DNA of 64,000 bases from an uncultured Pirellulaceae bacterium (GTDB taxonomy: Bacteria; Planctomycetota; Planctomycetia; Pirellulales; Pirellulaceae). This document shows, piece after piece, positions 1 through 8,584 of this stretch. The notes under the pieces are model-generated. The model saw only the letters and a program-made list of their open reading frames with translations. It searched no databases and had not been told where the DNA came from. The translations under genes and the position numbers were made by a program. The first letter of the stretch is position 1. The number at the start of each line of letters is the position of its first letter. Location: the NCBI GenBank assembly GCA_938084685.1, contig CALKGE010000006.1, positions 62,001-126,000 of the forward strand, read 5' to 3'.

Positions 1-468
1 AATACTCAGCGACTGGATATGCTGACTCTGGCGATCGCCGGTCATCCGGCTTTTTCTATTGAGCAGCTGGAATGGGATCGGGGGGGAGTCAGCTATACAT
101 TTGAAACGCTCGAAACGCTCGCTCAGCAGTATCCGGAAAACGACTTTTACCTGTTGATGGGTGCCGACTCGCTGGCAGATTTCCCTCAATGGAAAAATCC
201 AGAGCGCATCTGTGAATTGGCAACTCTCGCCATCGTCTCACGCCCCGGCAGCCCGGCACCTGACTTCAGCAAACTCCGCTCCCTCGCGGGCCCTGAATAC
301 GTCGAGCGTGTTGAGGCGGCACAAATCATCATGCCGGCCATGGATTTGAGCAGTTCTGAAATTCGCCAACGCGTAGCCAGCGCGCAATCGATTCGATTTC
401 GACTTCCTCGCGGAGTGGAACAGTACATCCACTCGCAACAACTCTACCGATCACCTTTGATCAGCTGA
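1..468 (+). CDS. nadD: Nicotinate-nucleotide adenylyltransferase, 5' truncated by window edge
   Basis: This is the C-terminal part of NadD, which makes nicotinic acid adenine dinucleotide from NaMN and ATP in NAD synthesis. The frame is open from base 1, so the start and the N-terminal nucleotide-binding GxFDPxHxGH motif lie outside the window. Visible family features are the YTFETLE segment, the LLMGADSLADFPQWKNP block that contacts nicotinate, the IVSRPG strand, and the C-terminal SSSEIRQRV motif followed by LPRGVEQYI. It converges on the next gene, with only four bases between the stop codons. The identification is firm; the real length cannot be given. Confidence 0.93.
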   Translation, partial: NTQRLDMLTLAIAGHPAFSIEQLEWDRGGVSYTFETLETLAQQYPENDFYLLMGADSLADFPQWKNPERICELATLAIVSRPGSPAPDFSKLRSLAGPEYVERVEAAQIIMPAMDLSSSEIRQRVASAQSIRFRLPRGVEQYIHSQQLYRSPLIS

Positions 469-472
469 CGGT

Positions 473-2800
473 TTATTCCTTTAGCTGATCGAAGCGGTAC
501 GCTCTCCCATCAAGCACGACCAGGACGTTACCTTTCATTTGCAACACCGGGCCCAACTCCTTACCAAACCGGGCAGCCAGATTAAAGTATTCCTTACTGA
601 ATGGTGTGACAACGATTGGTCTGGCAACCTGAGCCTCGGTGGCGACAGAATCGACCCAGACGTCACCTTCCCGATAGAAAGACCGGACGCCTATCTGTCG
701 CAGATTCTGAACCTCTTCTGCCTTTTCTGAATTAGCACGCTGGAATCGGACGGTACCGTTGGCGTCAGCTGTCTGACCGGGAATCCTGGCGGCAAAACCA
801 CCCAGGCCACCCCCGCCGCTACCGGAAATCGGAACGTTGGAAGCGCCTGCCGCCTGGAGCGCTGACTTGGCAACTCGCTGTTTGAACCCTGACTCACCGG
901 ACTGCTCAGAAAGCTGAAGCAATTGAGCTCCTACAGAACGTCGAGCCCGATCCAAATCGCGGACGTTGCTGTTCTCATCCGCCAAAAACGATGTGTACTG
1001 TGTCAAAATACCGTGCTTGCGCGACAAATGGATCATTTCATCCATCAATTCGTCGTTCTTGCCATGGAGATCGATCTGGTCGATGATTTCACCCACGCGA
1101 CGGATGGCCCACAGCTTTTCAACAAACGCATATTTGGAACCTTTGGACCGGGATACCAATTCCGCCGGGAAAGACATCTTTACTTCTTCGTCATTCACAT
1201 CTCCACGGACAACGACCTTTCCCTGGCCCGAATAGCGATAACGCCCAACTAATACCAGTTGATCTCCGGCAAACAGATCATAAACTCGCTTGGGATAGAC
1301 TCGATTCATGACAGCACCGTCACCACGGTTTGCCGAGTCCACATCAATCTTGATCGAGACGTTGGTCATGACCGGCGAAGAAATGCGGGAATAAAACTGA
1401 GTAACTTTTTCTTCAATATCCTCGTCAGGGCTCACATAGACACTTTGGCCAAAGCCTTCCCGAGCCAGCTTGTCCAGAAGCAGGCTATTGACCTTGTACC
1501 CCAATCCAAAACAACAGATTCTGTTTCGACTTGCATTGGCCTGTTTCATGTTTTCGACAATCTTCGTAACAGAAGTCTCACCCCGTGTCGGCTTCCCGTC
1601 AGTAAGAAAAACGACATGACCAGGCAATTGATCGTCCTGGAGAAAATCGAGTGCTGTTGATAACGCTCCGTCAATATTCGTACTGCCACCGGCAAACAAC
1701 CCCTCAACAAAAGCGACTGCTTTCGCTCTGGTCTTGCTATTAAATGTCTGCAGCTCCGGTTCAAAAACTTCCACTTCGGAATCGTAAGCAACTATGTTGA
1801 AGAGGTCCCCATCATTGAGATTGTTGACAACAAACTTCAACGCCTCCCGCGCCTGTTCCATCGACTTGCCAACCATACTTCCACTACGGTCAATCACGAA
1901 GACCACCTTCTTTCGAATCGCGACCTGTTCCTTCTTCGATTTCACTCGGGGTGAAACCAGCATCAGAAAGTAGCCATCCTCTTTTTCATCAGGCCGGAAA
2001 CTGACGACGCTGGCTCCCACATCCTGATTTCCCACATCGTAGAAAATCTGAAGATCCGAAGCAGGTACTACGTTTTTCCGATGGATGGAAACTCGCACTG
2101 TATTCCCCGATGGTTTTTCAGTTTCCAGAGCATGCGTCGGACTATAGACACTTTTGATATCCTGCTCGGACTTGATCACCACGTTGACTCGGAGATGTTC
2201 GAGTGAATTCGAGGTGTATTGAGCATTCCTGAGCGGCAACGTCCACTCGGTAAGCCCCTGATACTGCCGACAAAGCTGAGAATACCGAATCGTGACAACG
2301 CGACGCTGGCCGGGAGGAATCGGAAAAACACTTGTACGAAACATTCCTGATCCCAGCCACTCCAACAGCGCAGGGTCCTGATTTCTCCGTATATATCCCT
2401 CGTAGATTCTGCGTGCTTCCTCACGGGGCAATAGCTTGGCTGCATACTCGGTATCCCCCACCATCAGCGTAAGCCGGTCGATCGCTCCGTCCTGAGGGAT
2501 GGGAAAAACGAAACTGGCCTCAATGATCCGATTGGACGTATTTTGAAATTCCTGGGATATCTGAACCTGAGCGACCTGCTTATCAATAACCGCGTCGACA
2601 CTCAGAGATTTAACACGGTACGAATGCAGAGCCTGTCCGGGATTGACGATGTGAGGCCGGACAGGTCGATCACGAAAATCAATCAGTGCCCCCTGTCCCC
2701 AAGTGGTCGACGTCACTCCAGTCACCAAAACCAACATCACCCACGCCGCAAACCCGGGCCCAGGTAGCACTCTTTTGCCTAAAGATTGAAATCGCTTCAT
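473..2800 (-). CDS. Secreted VIT and von Willebrand factor A domain protein
   Basis: The protein has 775 residues and an N-terminal signal peptide (hydrophobic stretch about residues 15-35, AWVMLVLVTGVTSTTWGQ), so it is exported. A VIT domain (about 45-170) with the YEGYIRRNQDPALLEW block is followed by a vWA domain (about 295-470). The vWA MIDAS motif DRSGS and later TDG are intact, so metal-dependent ligand binding is plausible. The layout matches inter-alpha-trypsin-inhibitor heavy-chain-like proteins common in planctomycetes. The C-terminal third holds a Gly-rich linker (SGSGGGGLGG) and a short beta-rich tail. The ATG is preceded by AGGGAG at good spacing. The ligand is unknown. Confidence 0.85.
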   Translation of the reverse strand: MKRFQSLGKRVLPGPGFAAWVMLVLVTGVTSTTWGQGALIDFRDRPVRPHIVNPGQALHSYRVKSLSVDAVIDKQVAQVQISQEFQNTSNRIIEASFVFPIPQDGAIDRLTLMVGDTEYAAKLLPREEARRIYEGYIRRNQDPALLEWLGSGMFRTSVFPIPPGQRRVVTIRYSQLCRQYQGLTEWTLPLRNAQYTSNSLEHLRVNVVIKSEQDIKSVYSPTHALETEKPSGNTVRVSIHRKNVVPASDLQIFYDVGNQDVGASVVSFRPDEKEDGYFLMLVSPRVKSKKEQVAIRKKVVFVIDRSGSMVGKSMEQAREALKFVVNNLNDGDLFNIVAYDSEVEVFEPELQTFNSKTRAKAVAFVEGLFAGGSTNIDGALSTALDFLQDDQLPGHVVFLTDGKPTRGETSVTKIVENMKQANASRNRICCFGLGYKVNSLLLDKLAREGFGQSVYVSPDEDIEEKVTQFYSRISSPVMTNVSIKIDVDSANRGDGAVMNRVYPKRVYDLFAGDQLVLVGRYRYSGQGKVVVRGDVNDEEVKMSFPAELVSRSKGSKYAFVEKLWAIRRVGEIIDQIDLHGKNDELMDEMIHLSRKHGILTQYTSFLADENSNVRDLDRARRSVGAQLLQLSEQSGESGFKQRVAKSALQAAGASNVPISGSGGGGLGGFAARIPGQTADANGTVRFQRANSEKAEEVQNLRQIGVRSFYREGDVWVDSVATEAQVARPIVVTPFSKEYFNLAARFGKELGPVLQMKGNVLVVLDGRAYRFDQLKE

Positions 2801-3077
2801 GGGAATCTCCCTATTCGTAACGAGAGGATAATCTGGTCAGTCCAATCGACTGCTTCAAGACACCAGGCACGACGGTGGGGCCCGATATCTACTATCTTTT
2901 TGGATACTCTACATATTATAGAAGTTCCCAAATGTTTTGAATTTAAATCATATTCTGTTTGTACCCCCCCAATGCGAGGAACGGGCCAAAGTCCGGTCTT
3001 GCCTTATCTGTCCCAATTTGCCAAACTTCGTACTCGATTCCCCACAGCTTCCTCAATCAAAGCAGACCACATCCGGC

Positions 3078-3851
3078 GTGCGTATTCTTCCCTTTCACAG
3101 CTCACGACAACTCGGGACAGTAACCCTTTGCTGTCTAGCCATCACCACCTGTCTGACCGGGTGTATCAGCTCACATGTGTGGGAATGGGGAGATGATGGT
3201 CCGGAGATCGAAGAGAACTATTTACGGGAAGAAGCCCAATTACCCAAACTGGAAAACCCTCTGGTCGTTCCGGTACAAGACAGAAACCTGCTCTGGAATA
3301 TTCTGGTCGACACTTTGGAGGACTACTTTGTAATACGTCACGAAGAGCAGATCCAGTTGGTCGGCAATACTCTTACAGAAGGTTACCTGCAAACAGCTCA
3401 CGCCGATGCAGCCACCATGCTCGAGCCCTGGCGGACGGACAATGCCCGCGGCTATGATCAATTCCACGCAACTTTACAGACGATTCGCCGGCAGGCTGAA
3501 GTCCATGTCCGACCTTCCCGCGAAGGCTATCGCATAGAACTCATCGTTCACAAATTACAGGAAGATCTGGCTCAACCAGAACATGCGACAGTGGGAGGAG
3601 TCACCCTGCGGCATAGTGCCACACATTCCCGTCCGCGGGACCGGGGGATCGTGACAACCGAAAGGCTGGGCTGGATGCCCGCCGGACGAGATACTGCGCT
3701 GGAACAACACATCCTGAATGACCTGCAGCTACGCATGTCTGAAGCTACCAATATTCCAGACCGTCCTCCGGAAGCTGACACGAATTCCAGTTCTCTGGGC
3801 CCTATACAATTTCCTTCGCTGGGAAACACCAACCTGGGACTGGGTAATTAG
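3078..3851 (+). CDS. Hypothetical lipoprotein
   Basis: The reading frame is open from 2937, but that start would be TTG and places a lipobox some 60 residues in. Starting at GTG 3078 gives a compact lipoprotein signal with LTGC as lipobox about 25 residues from the start, so I chose this start; no clear Shine-Dalgarno supports it. The mature part (about 230 residues) is mixed alpha/beta without a motif I recognise. It includes a long stretch on binding-like surfaces (LLWNILVDTLEDYFVI, VHVRPSREGYRIELIV) and a polar C-terminus. It probably sits on a membrane facing the periplasm. Function unknown. Confidence 0.65.
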   Translation: MRILPFHSSRQLGTVTLCCLAITTCLTGCISSHVWEWGDDGPEIEENYLREEAQLPKLENPLVVPVQDRNLLWNILVDTLEDYFVIRHEEQIQLVGNTLTEGYLQTAHADAATMLEPWRTDNARGYDQFHATLQTIRRQAEVHVRPSREGYRIELIVHKLQEDLAQPEHATVGGVTLRHSATHSRPRDRGIVTTERLGWMPAGRDTALEQHILNDLQLRMSEATNIPDRPPEADTNSSSLGPIQFPSLGNTNLGLGN

Positions 3852-3875
3852 CGTTCGAGCAACCAGATATATCGC

Positions 3876-4142
3876 CTACGAGCATTCGGTCAGGTAAGGC
3901 TCCCACATCTCGCGCAGCGGGTCAGGAATTTCCCGCGAATCGAAGTGCTCGAGAAATGTCAACGCATTTCCAATGGCATGGATCTGCTCAAGTGAATTCT
4001 GACCGACATCCAGAATAATCCACCTCTTTCCCCCAAATTCACACATCCCGCCCTGCTGGCCATCAAGCAGATCCTGCCTGATGTGAAACCCCAGATTCCG
4101 AGCTATCTGCTTTGCCAATGTCAACAAATCCTGAATTTCCAC
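3876..4142 (-). CDS. Small conserved planctomycete-type protein
   Basis: This is an 88-residue soluble protein with no signal peptide. It has the pattern LGFHIRQDLLDGQQGGMCEFGG followed by KRWIILDVG. This resembles a family of tiny planctomycete proteins I remember, in which a helix is followed by a Gly-Gly-x-Cys turn and a hydrophobic strand ending in Asp; that recollection is the only functional hint. It converges on the lipoprotein gene upstream and diverges from the histidine kinase downstream. No biochemical role is known to me. Confidence 0.6.
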   Translation of the reverse strand: MEIQDLLTLAKQIARNLGFHIRQDLLDGQQGGMCEFGGKRWIILDVGQNSLEQIHAIGNALTFLEHFDSREIPDPLREMWEPYLTECS

Positions 4143-4415
4143 CTGCGACTCAGCCTTTCATCGATCCTCGTGTTTGCCTCTCTTTCCAACGCCGCAAACT
4201 TTAACGCACGTCGGCCTTTGACGCCGGAATTATAAGTTCTAGACCTGTTGTCACCCAGACCAATAGGTCGATTGATAAAGTGTGGTGGCTCTGTCCTCTT
4301 TTCATCCCCACTCCGGAAAACTAACGGTTAGGCAAAACGGAAAAACGGCTCATTTCTGGCAAGACAGGAAAACTTTAACGCCACCACCAACACTTGCAGG
4401 AATAAGCAACTGAGC

Positions 4416-5396
4416 ATGGGTAGTCACATGGACGAACCACAATACAACAAGGATGACTTTTTTTCCCGGGAATCACTCTGGGAAGATCTGGGCAGTCGTC
4501 TGCAACAACCTGACGCTTCGCAGCAACAGACTCCCCTCCCTGCTCCGGAAACGGAAACCCCGGCAGAGCAGACGCAGGACGAGCAGACGCTGACAGACCA
4601 GACGCTGGCAGACCAGACGCAGGACGAGCAGTCTGAAGTGGCCGAACTGCAGAACCACATCGATATGCTGCAACAACAGCTTGCGGAGGCTCAAAAGCTG
4701 ACCGCATTGGGAGAACTGGTCGGCACAACCACTCACGAATTCAACAATATTCTCATGACCGTGCTGAACTACGCCAAAATGGGCATGCGTCACCGGGACG
4801 ATGAAACACGGGACAAAGCGTTCGATAAAATCCTGGCAGCCAGTCAGCGGGCGGCGAGGATCACCAATGCCGTATTAGGCATGGCTCGTAACCGCTCTGA
4901 TGCCATCGAGCCAACAGACCTTGGAAAAGTCATTGACGATGCCCTGGTGCTGCTCGAACGTGAAATGAACAAATATCGGATTTCCATGGAAGTGGATCTT
5001 CTGGACGTACCGGAAACATTGTGCAATGGAAACCAGATTCAGCAGGTACTTCTGAACCTGCTAACCAACGCCAGGCAGGCGATGGAACCGGGCGGAACCA
5101 TTTGGGTAAAACTGGAAAATGACGTCGATGAAAATATGAATATACTGACGATCCGTGATTCCGGTTGCGGTATCGCTCAAGATGAACTTCCCAAAATCTT
5201 CGACCCGTTTTACAGCACCAAAGCAGGACCGGACGACAGCGGCAAAGGGGGAACAGGCCTGGGACTCAGCTCGTGCCTGACCATCATCGATGCTCATCAA
5301 GGTCGTCTGAAGATTGAAAGTACCGTAGGAATCGGTACTCAGTTTATCATCATGCTGCCGGTGGTTGGCGTAGATGACCAGCTGGCGGTCGCCTGA
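4416..5396 (+). CDS. Soluble sensor histidine kinase
   Basis: The protein has 326 residues and no transmembrane segment, so it is cytoplasmic. Residues 1-75 are polar and contain a five-residue repeat (QTQDE, QTLTD, QTLAD, QTQDE). A coiled coil (about 70-98) leads into a HisKA domain with phosphoacceptor His107 in THEFNNIL. The ATPase domain (about 210-318) has the N box NLLTNARQA, G1 DSGCGIA, the F box FDPFYSTK and G2 GTGLGLS, all intact. A second possible start is Met5. This class resembles NtrB/ZraS-like kinases by its HEFNN box. No response regulator gene is adjacent, so the partner must lie elsewhere. Confidence 0.88.
   Translation: MGSHMDEPQYNKDDFFSRESLWEDLGSRLQQPDASQQQTPLPAPETETPAEQTQDEQTLTDQTLADQTQDEQSEVAELQNHIDMLQQQLAEAQKLTALGELVGTTTHEFNNILMTVLNYAKMGMRHRDDETRDKAFDKILAASQRAARITNAVLGMARNRSDAIEPTDLGKVIDDALVLLEREMNKYRISMEVDLLDVPETLCNGNQIQQVLLNLLTNARQAMEPGGTIWVKLENDVDENMNILTIRDSGCGIAQDELPKIFDPFYSTKAGPDDSGKGGTGLGLSSCLTIIDAHQGRLKIESTVGIGTQFIIMLPVVGVDDQLAVA
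4569..4628 (+). repeat. Four in-frame 15-base repeats in histidine kinase N-terminus
   Basis: Four 15-base units run head to tail. The first and last are identical (CAGACGCAGGACGAG) and the two inner ones differ by one base. They encode four acidic pentapeptides starting Gln-Thr. Length change by whole units would keep the frame, so this linker can vary between strains. Confidence 0.85.
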
Positions 5397-5410
5397 TCGC
5401 GCGAGGGTTA

Positions 5411-5881
5411 CTAGGAGCTCGACCCTTTTTTCTTTTTCTTGCGCCGTTTGAATGCATCCACTTCGCGTAATAGTGGATTAATGGTCTTTTCCTGGATGTC
5501 ATGAGGAGGGTTCCAGTCAACCCATTCGTACCCGATATGTTCTGTTGGAACGACCGTGGCCTTGATTCCTTTTTTTAGCTTGGCCAGGTAAATCACAAGT
5601 CGCTTCGTTACGTCAACTCCGTAACCTTTCCAGTTCCTGACCAGATAACAGTCTTCGAATTTGAAGTGCTTTTGCAGTTTGATATCCTTCCGGTTGATTC
5701 CCGTCTCTTCTTCAAACTCGCGAAGCGCACACTCAACTTCCGTCTCCCCGGGATCTACGTGCCCTTTCGGCAGATCCCAACGTCGCGCATGCTCCATCAG
5801 CAGGAATTGTTTGCATCCTTTATGTTTCCGGAATAAAAGGATACCGCAGGAAACAGGCTGTTTTTTGGAAGCTACTGCCAT
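5411..5881 (-). CDS. NUDIX hydrolase (diadenosine tetraphosphatase-like)
   Basis: This 156-residue enzyme hydrolyses a nucleoside diphosphate linked to another group. The full Nudix box lies at about residues 40-62 (GHVDPGETEVECALREFEEETGI split across G, REFEEE and G positions), with all catalytic glutamates present. The surrounding pattern SCGILLFR, LLMEHARRWDLPKG and the C-terminal YEWVDW resemble bacterial Ap4A hydrolases. The C-terminus is a Lys-rich tail. I chose ATG 5881; an upstream GTG at 5911 directly follows the stop of the TolB-like gene and would add ten residues, so the two genes are probably co-transcribed either way. Confidence 0.82.
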   Translation of the reverse strand: MAVASKKQPVSCGILLFRKHKGCKQFLLMEHARRWDLPKGHVDPGETEVECALREFEEETGINRKDIKLQKHFKFEDCYLVRNWKGYGVDVTKRLVIYLAKLKKGIKATVVPTEHIGYEWVDWNPPHDIQEKTINPLLREVDAFKRRKKKKKGSSS

Positions 5882-5911
5882 CTGGTTCGACCGGTTACTG
5901 GATGGTTCCAC

Positions 5912-6985
5912 TTATTTTCCCGGTAGCACAAAGTCGCCAATAAATAACTGGCTGGTATGCGAATCCGTTCTCGTACTTGTCCACATCAGCTGCTTACCAT
6001 CTGGTGAGAAGACAGGAAGTACATCGGCACCTGTATGGTCCGTCACTCGAATTGGCTCTCCAATCGAAAAAACTCCTTCCTCTGAAACCTCGTACTTTGC
6101 CAACCAGAGGTCATAGTTTGGGCGTCTGCCGGTCGAATGATCTGCTCCCGACCAGATAATGTAAGGTTCACTGGGATGCCAGTAGGGACCCCAATTCACT
6201 CCGGTTGTGTCTGTCAGTGCCACTTCATTCTTCCCATCGATCCCGATCACGTATATCTGCAACAGGTGTTCTTCTTTACGATCACTGCGAAAGATGACCC
6301 ATTTCCCGTCCGGCGAGATAAACGGTCCTCCATCATAACCCTTGGCATTGGTCAACTGCCGCACATTACCTCCATCGGCGTCCATCACATAGAGATCCGG
6401 GTCGCCATCCCGAGTACTGCAAAACGCAATGAGTTTTCCATCCTTCGAGTAGGCTCCTTCTGCGTCGTACCCTTCCACATTTGTTAGCCGTTGAATAATC
6501 CTCCCTTTGCGTGTAGCCACAAACATTTCAGTGTGAGGATCAAACGGCCATGAATACCGTCGTCGCACGCCGTTCTTACGATCTTCTTCCTGCTGCTTGA
6601 TTTCGGCCTGTTCTGTCGCCGTCATTTGCGGATCGAGGTGACTTGAGGCAAACAGGATCTTCTTTCCATCGACCGTAAAGTAACTGCAGGTAGTGCGACC
6701 ACGACCTGTACTAATCAGACGTGGGCGTCCTCCTTGAAGCGGCTGTGTATAGATTTGATAGAAAGGATAATCCTGAGTAATGGCCTGGTAGACAATCCGC
6801 TTACCGTCCGGTGAAAAATAACCTTCACCCGCTTTGACAAAGGACGACGTTACCTGGCGCACATTCCTGAGAAAGGCTGATTCAAGTTCACTCACCGGAG
6901 TCTCCTGTGCCTGTACTACGGAAGCACTACTAACTCCAATTATCACTCCAGCCAAGGCTGCCATAACCAACTGTTTCATATCCAT
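5912..6985 (-). CDS. Secreted TolB-like beta-propeller protein
   Basis: The protein has a clear signal peptide (hydrophobic core LVMAALAGVIIGVSSASV, cleavage after VQA). It then carries about six WD40-like propeller repeats of the TolB/PD40 type, each with a SPDGK-like turn: YFSPDGKRIVY, YSKDGKLIAF, ISPDGKWVIF, FSPDGKQLMW, plus SxxRDGDPDLYVMDADG. It is likely periplasmic. Frame extends further upstream to 7069, but the start at 6985 (or 6979) is preceded by AAAGGA and places the signal peptide at the N-terminus. It has no catalytic domain, unlike DPP4-type peptidases that share this propeller. The ligand is unknown. Confidence 0.82.
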   Translation of the reverse strand: MDMKQLVMAALAGVIIGVSSASVVQAQETPVSELESAFLRNVRQVTSSFVKAGEGYFSPDGKRIVYQAITQDYPFYQIYTQPLQGGRPRLISTGRGRTTCSYFTVDGKKILFASSHLDPQMTATEQAEIKQQEEDRKNGVRRRYSWPFDPHTEMFVATRKGRIIQRLTNVEGYDAEGAYSKDGKLIAFCSTRDGDPDLYVMDADGGNVRQLTNAKGYDGGPFISPDGKWVIFRSDRKEEHLLQIYVIGIDGKNEVALTDTTGVNWGPYWHPSEPYIIWSGADHSTGRRPNYDLWLAKYEVSEEGVFSIGEPIRVTDHTGADVLPVFSPDGKQLMWTSTRTDSHTSQLFIGDFVLPGK

Positions 6986-7158
6986 CCGTTCCTTTATATA
7001 TCCCACAGGAGATCCCGAGAAACTGGCCGACGTCCAAACCACCGTCAGGCAGGACAACGCCCAATCCATCCCAATGTATCAAACCGTGCACTATAATCAA
7101 TGAGATGCATCCGCTCTGAGCTTACCCCGCTACTCCACAATTCCCGGCAGACAGGACA

Positions 7159-7719
7159 ATGAAGATCTACACACGTACCGGTGATTCAGGCGAGACCGGA
7201 TTGGCAGGTGGAGGCCGCATTGCCAAGGACAGCCTGCGAGTCGAATGTATCGGTACCATTGATGAACTCAACGCCTGCCTGGGACTGGTCATCAGCTGTT
7301 GCTCTTTGCCTGCCTCACTCGAGTCACCGCTGCACCAGATACAATCCCGCCTGTTTGATGCGGGTGCCGTCGTTGCCTCCAGAGAGGGCTACGATTGTGG
7401 TGTTCAGATCACTGCTGACGATGCGAATTGGCTGGAGCATCAGATTGATGAATTAGCGGGCCCCTTACCGGAACTGAGGCAATTCCTGTTACCCGGAGGT
7501 CATCCGGCGGCGGCTCACTCTCACCTGGCACGCGCAGTTTGCCGGCGTGCTGAACGGCTCGTGGTTCGATTGCAAAAGGAAACCGACGCCGAACTTCATG
7601 ACGTACTTGTCTTTCTCAACCGGCTTAGCGACTACCTGTTCATTCTGGCACGATCAATCAATGCGTTGCACGGTTGCGACGAGCCGACCTGGAGCGGAGC
7701 GGCGGGATCAGACGAGTAG
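7159..7719 (+). CDS. Cob(I)yrinic acid a,c-diamide adenosyltransferase, PduO type
   Basis: The 186-residue protein transfers adenosyl from ATP to cob(I)alamin, giving coenzyme B12. The N-terminal YTRTGDSGETGLAGG motif is the ATP-binding signature of the PduO family. The helical bundle motifs RAVCRRAERLV (about 125-138) and LNRLSDYLFILAR (about 152-164) complete the active site. Length is usual for the family. It stands alone, with its 3' end meeting the convergent hypothetical gene after seven bases. Confidence 0.95.
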   Translation: MKIYTRTGDSGETGLAGGGRIAKDSLRVECIGTIDELNACLGLVISCCSLPASLESPLHQIQSRLFDAGAVVASREGYDCGVQITADDANWLEHQIDELAGPLPELRQFLLPGGHPAAAHSHLARAVCRRAERLVVRLQKETDAELHDVLVFLNRLSDYLFILARSINALHGCDEPTWSGAAGSDE

Positions 7720-7726
7720 TCCGATC

Positions 7727-8434
7727 CTAGATATCCATTCCCAGACGGAAACTGAGTTGATCAAACTGTTTCTGGTAAACCGGACGTGATGAATGGACAT
7801 GATCTTCTTCGGTGATGAATTTCATATTCTCCATCGGCCAAACATCATATTCAAAAAAAGTACGCTCAAAGGGTGTCAGGTCTTCGGCATAAACCATCAG
7901 CATCTTGTGTTCATCCAGTTGCACTTCCAGCTGTTTCCTGGGGTTCACAACAGCTACGCCAGTACAACCGTCGTTCATTAACAGTTCTTCAAAGTCACAG
8001 AGCGCACTTTTAAGTACCGGCAGATCAATCTTTTCGCGATAGAGATCTTCGTGCGAACCGTCGCCATGTGAGTGACTTGTTTCCAGCACACAGTCCACCA
8101 GTTTTCCAAGCGGATTCATCAATTCCAGAAACAAATCAAAGAGTACATCCCGTGTGGCTGCTGCCAGAATCATTGGCAACGCCAGATTCCGGCTACGCGA
8201 ACGAAATGTTTCGCGGCGATACCCCTGCTGTAACATCAAAGAGGAATCTTTTCCGGGTCGCACGGCATCAGTGAATTCAAAGGACCCGATCGAATCAACG
8301 GCGAATAAAGCTTCGGACAAAGCCGTTTTAGCACTAACGTACTCGAAATCTGAAGTAGTTTGCGAATGCCAGTCACTTCCCTGTGCCAGTGAATTCGAGT
8401 CATTGGAGTCAAAGAAAGGTGAGGGATTCATCAA
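7727..8434 (-). CDS. Hypothetical protein
   Basis: This 235-residue protein has no signal peptide, membrane segment or motif I recognise. The first 45 residues are polar and Ser-rich. The middle is helical (LALPMILAAATRDVLFDLFLELM), and the C-terminal half is rich in acidic and aromatic residues (FERTFFEYDVWPMENMKF). Codon use resembles the neighbours, so it looks like a real gene. It ends seven bases from the convergent adenosyltransferase gene. I can name no function. Confidence 0.65.
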   Translation of the reverse strand: MMNPSPFFDSNDSNSLAQGSDWHSQTTSDFEYVSAKTALSEALFAVDSIGSFEFTDAVRPGKDSSLMLQQGYRRETFRSRSRNLALPMILAAATRDVLFDLFLELMNPLGKLVDCVLETSHSHGDGSHEDLYREKIDLPVLKSALCDFEELLMNDGCTGVAVVNPRKQLEVQLDEHKMLMVYAEDLTPFERTFFEYDVWPMENMKFITEEDHVHSSRPVYQKQFDQLSFRLGMDI

Positions 8435-8584
8435 GTACCTGCTTTATCAATCATGCCGGTTAGCGGAATTGGTTCCACCAAAACAACTTGCTGTTTTGGT
8501 AACACTACACAAAGGTAGGTTACGTTGTGCAGCGTGCATGAAATTGCAGATAAGATTCGGAGAATTTTTGACATTGCCAGCGTT